DNA of 64,000 bases from Bradyrhizobium zhanjiangense. GTDB lineage: Bacteria; Pseudomonadota; Alphaproteobacteria; Rhizobiales; Xanthobacteraceae. Each line of letters opens with the position of its first letter. Within the stretch, counting starts at the first letter, position 1. The position numbers and the translations under genes are program-made. Location: positions 2,439,001-2,503,000 of the forward strand of contig NZ_CP022221.1 of NCBI RefSeq assembly GCF_004114935.1. Direction: 5' to 3'. Below are positions 62,790 to 64,000 of this stretch, piece after piece. The notes under the pieces were generated by a model that saw only the letters and a program-made list of their open reading frames with translations, was not told the DNA's origin and did no database searches.

Positions 62790-62972
62790 CTAGGTTGATT
62801 TATTCATCTCCGCGCCGCCGTTGGGAGCTTGCTGCGACTCTGCATTTTGTCCCTTCAGAGCACGGCGTTTCATTGTGGCGGTCAGCTTCATCTTTTTCGT
62901 ACCTCGGCTCTTTTGCGAGACTACACTCTTAAAGGTGAGCTCCACTCGACCATTCCCCCTTGTTTTGTCCAT
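62790..62972 (-). CDS. small basic hypothetical protein
   Basis: 60 residues from ATG 62972 (MDKTRGNGRVELTFKSVVSQ), strongly basic, Lys/Arg-rich. GGAGAGG precedes the ATG at good spacing, which is the main support. No family recognised. Confidence 0.35.
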   Translation of the reverse strand: MDKTRGNGRVELTFKSVVSQKSRGTKKMKLTATMKRRALKGQNAESQQAPNGGAEMNKST

Positions 62973-63076
62973 GGCCCCTCTCCAATCAACCGCCAACTTT
63001 CGCTCCGTGGCATACCACCCCGCGCTCGTTCGATGGATGATGCACGCCGACCGTTCGCACTAACCTTTAGGTGAGA

Positions 63077-63184
63077 ATGGCCGACTTAGACGAATGCATC
63101 GATAAGCTCGACTTTCTGGAGCCGCGCTCCGAAATCGGTACGGCGAACGAACCGCTAAGAGTGCGCACTTCGTTCCTTTCGTAG
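63077..63184 (+). CDS. very small hypothetical ORF
   Basis: 35 codons (MADLDECIDKLDFLEPRSEI...), with AGGTGAG just upstream of the ATG. The acidic, helical-looking start is coding-like, but there is no family and the ORF may be a truncated remnant. Confidence 0.25.
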   Translation: MADLDECIDKLDFLEPRSEIGTANEPLRVRTSFLS

Positions 63185-63678
63185 CTAGCAGCAGCTGGTT
63201 CTTGAGCAGACTGCCAACCTTGTGCGGGCCGACTATAGCGAGCTTTCCCCTCTGAAGACCCCAAACACCAAGAACCAACCAGGCGCGATCACCACGGCAC
63301 CCGTTTCTGAGTATCCCTCAGAACTCGGGCGCTCTACGAGCGCCCCGAGGCCAGACGCGGTGAAGCTGCTGGCCAATTTGGCAAAATACGTCGCATACTC
63401 TACCAACACCAGAGGCGAAATCCGTCAAAAACAAGCTTTCCGCCGCGGCTTTTGGGCGCCAACCCCTTCTGTGTAGCACCACCTTTCCCCGACCAACATC
63501 ATCCAGGGGAGACAGTCCCGTAACGCCGACAGGAGCGGCAGATACCTCGCAGATGATGGCAGCGCGACAAGCCACGACAAAGCAGCTTTGAATTTCACGC
63601 TCACTCAAGCCATTTCAATCCAAGAGTGCGCGGTGTTGTGCTATAAGCCATCCTGGAGCATCGGGGGCACTTCTTCAG

Positions 63679-63879
63679 ATGTTAGACGCTGCGACCACGT
63701 CACTATTGCGCGCAATACTCGAGGAGGTCTGCGAGCACATTTCTCAGAGCGAGACCGGCGTTCGCGCGCATATCGCCTCGAAGATGCTAGAAGCCGCCAG
63801 CCGAGGTGAGACAACGCGCGAGCGGCTCACTCAGGTCGCCATCGAGGCGCTTCGTCAAGCACCAAGCATGTGGCGCTAG
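63679..63879 (+). CDS. small conserved-type rhizobial hypothetical protein
   Basis: 66 residues (MLDAATTSLLRAILEEVCEH...ALRQAPSMWR), predicted all-helical. I recognise this pattern as a small hypothetical protein common in Bradyrhizobium and relatives; its function is unknown. No strong Shine-Dalgarno sequence was seen. Confidence 0.6.
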   Translation: MLDAATTSLLRAILEEVCEHISQSETGVRAHIASKMLEAASRGETTRERLTQVAIEALRQAPSMWR

Positions 63880-64000
63880 GCATGGACGGGACGTCCAGCT
63901 CACGAGCCGTGAAGGCCTTATCGAGCTCGCCGGGACCGGTCGCAGGAAATATCCCGCTTTAAGGATGGGTGGCGGTACTGAGCCGCCGTGAGCGTACTCG

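Larger units (their letters stand above)
62590..63678. other. mostly non-coding; two very small candidate ORFs
   Basis: About 1.1 kb. Only the minus-strand ORF at 62790-62972 and the plus-strand ORF at 63077-63184 have plausible start signals. Other frames show no features. Confidence 0.45.

Overview
The window reads as a decaying, insertion-sequence-rich accessory island of an alphaproteobacterium, most likely a Bradyrhizobium-type symbiosis island or a related rhizobial region. This rests on the mix of IS families (IS21, IS3, IS5, IS4, IS66, IS91-like, IS110, IS481, recombinase-in-trio), on the bioF-bioD-bioA plus pan vitamin cluster, and on many rhizobial-type genes beside their own decayed remnants. 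No nod, nif or fix gene, no rRNA, no tRNA and no CRISPR array was recognised, so the assignment is an inference.

Layout. 1-2291: end of an IS91-like element (IS91-type transposase plus tyrosine recombinase) followed by IS481 and IS3 scraps. 2418-5567: an Asp/Glu-racemase-family gene, an IS110 element and an IS5 element. 6222-10879: a broken acyl-CoA dehydrogenase, IS66 debris, an intact Tat-exported solute-binding protein with a dead permease beside it, and an amidase. 12150-18710: an aminotransferase pseudogene, a wrecked ABC exporter, IS4 and IS5 scraps and a divergent D-Ala-D-Ala-ligase-like gene. 19163-30135: after an IS3 wreck, an intact metabolic cluster: GNAT-like protein, two acyl-CoA dehydrogenases, a class III CoA-transferase and a complete polyamine-type ABC importer. 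30458-41412: a nested mobile-element pile with an IS3 element, an IS4 pseudogene, a complete inverted copy of the IS91-like element, and an IS21 element split by a recombinase-in-trio (RIT) element. 41631-46520: a CmcJ-type oxygenase, a broken MFS exporter and an Lrp/AsnC regulator. 46888-51376: a second IS21, a dead M20 amidohydrolase and another IS5. 52010-54439: an acetoacetate-decarboxylase-family protein and a creatinase-like M24 hydrolase. 56109-61736: panD, bioF, bioD, bioA, panB and panC, of which only bioF and bioD are open. The end holds a few small rhizobial-type ORFs.

How the genes may work together. The importer, CoA-transferase and acyl-CoA dehydrogenases suggest uptake and CoA-dependent oxidation of an unidentified small carboxylate or amine-derived compound. 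The older half-dead copy at 6222-8883 looks like a paralogous version of part of that system. A 53-bp element is shared without gaps by the promoters of both binding-protein genes and of the unrelated CmcJ-type oxygenase. This suggests one small regulon, and the Lrp/AsnC regulator in the window is a candidate controller.

The observations I would follow first are the shared promoter element (8956-9008, 26006-26058, 41485-41537), the symmetric three-site ends and one-sided recombinase-like palindrome of the RIT element (36250-39658), and the pair of IS91-like copies in inverted orientation bracketing about 32 kb. Many frameshifts are single-base changes in short homopolymers, so base accuracy should be confirmed before every broken gene is taken as biological decay.
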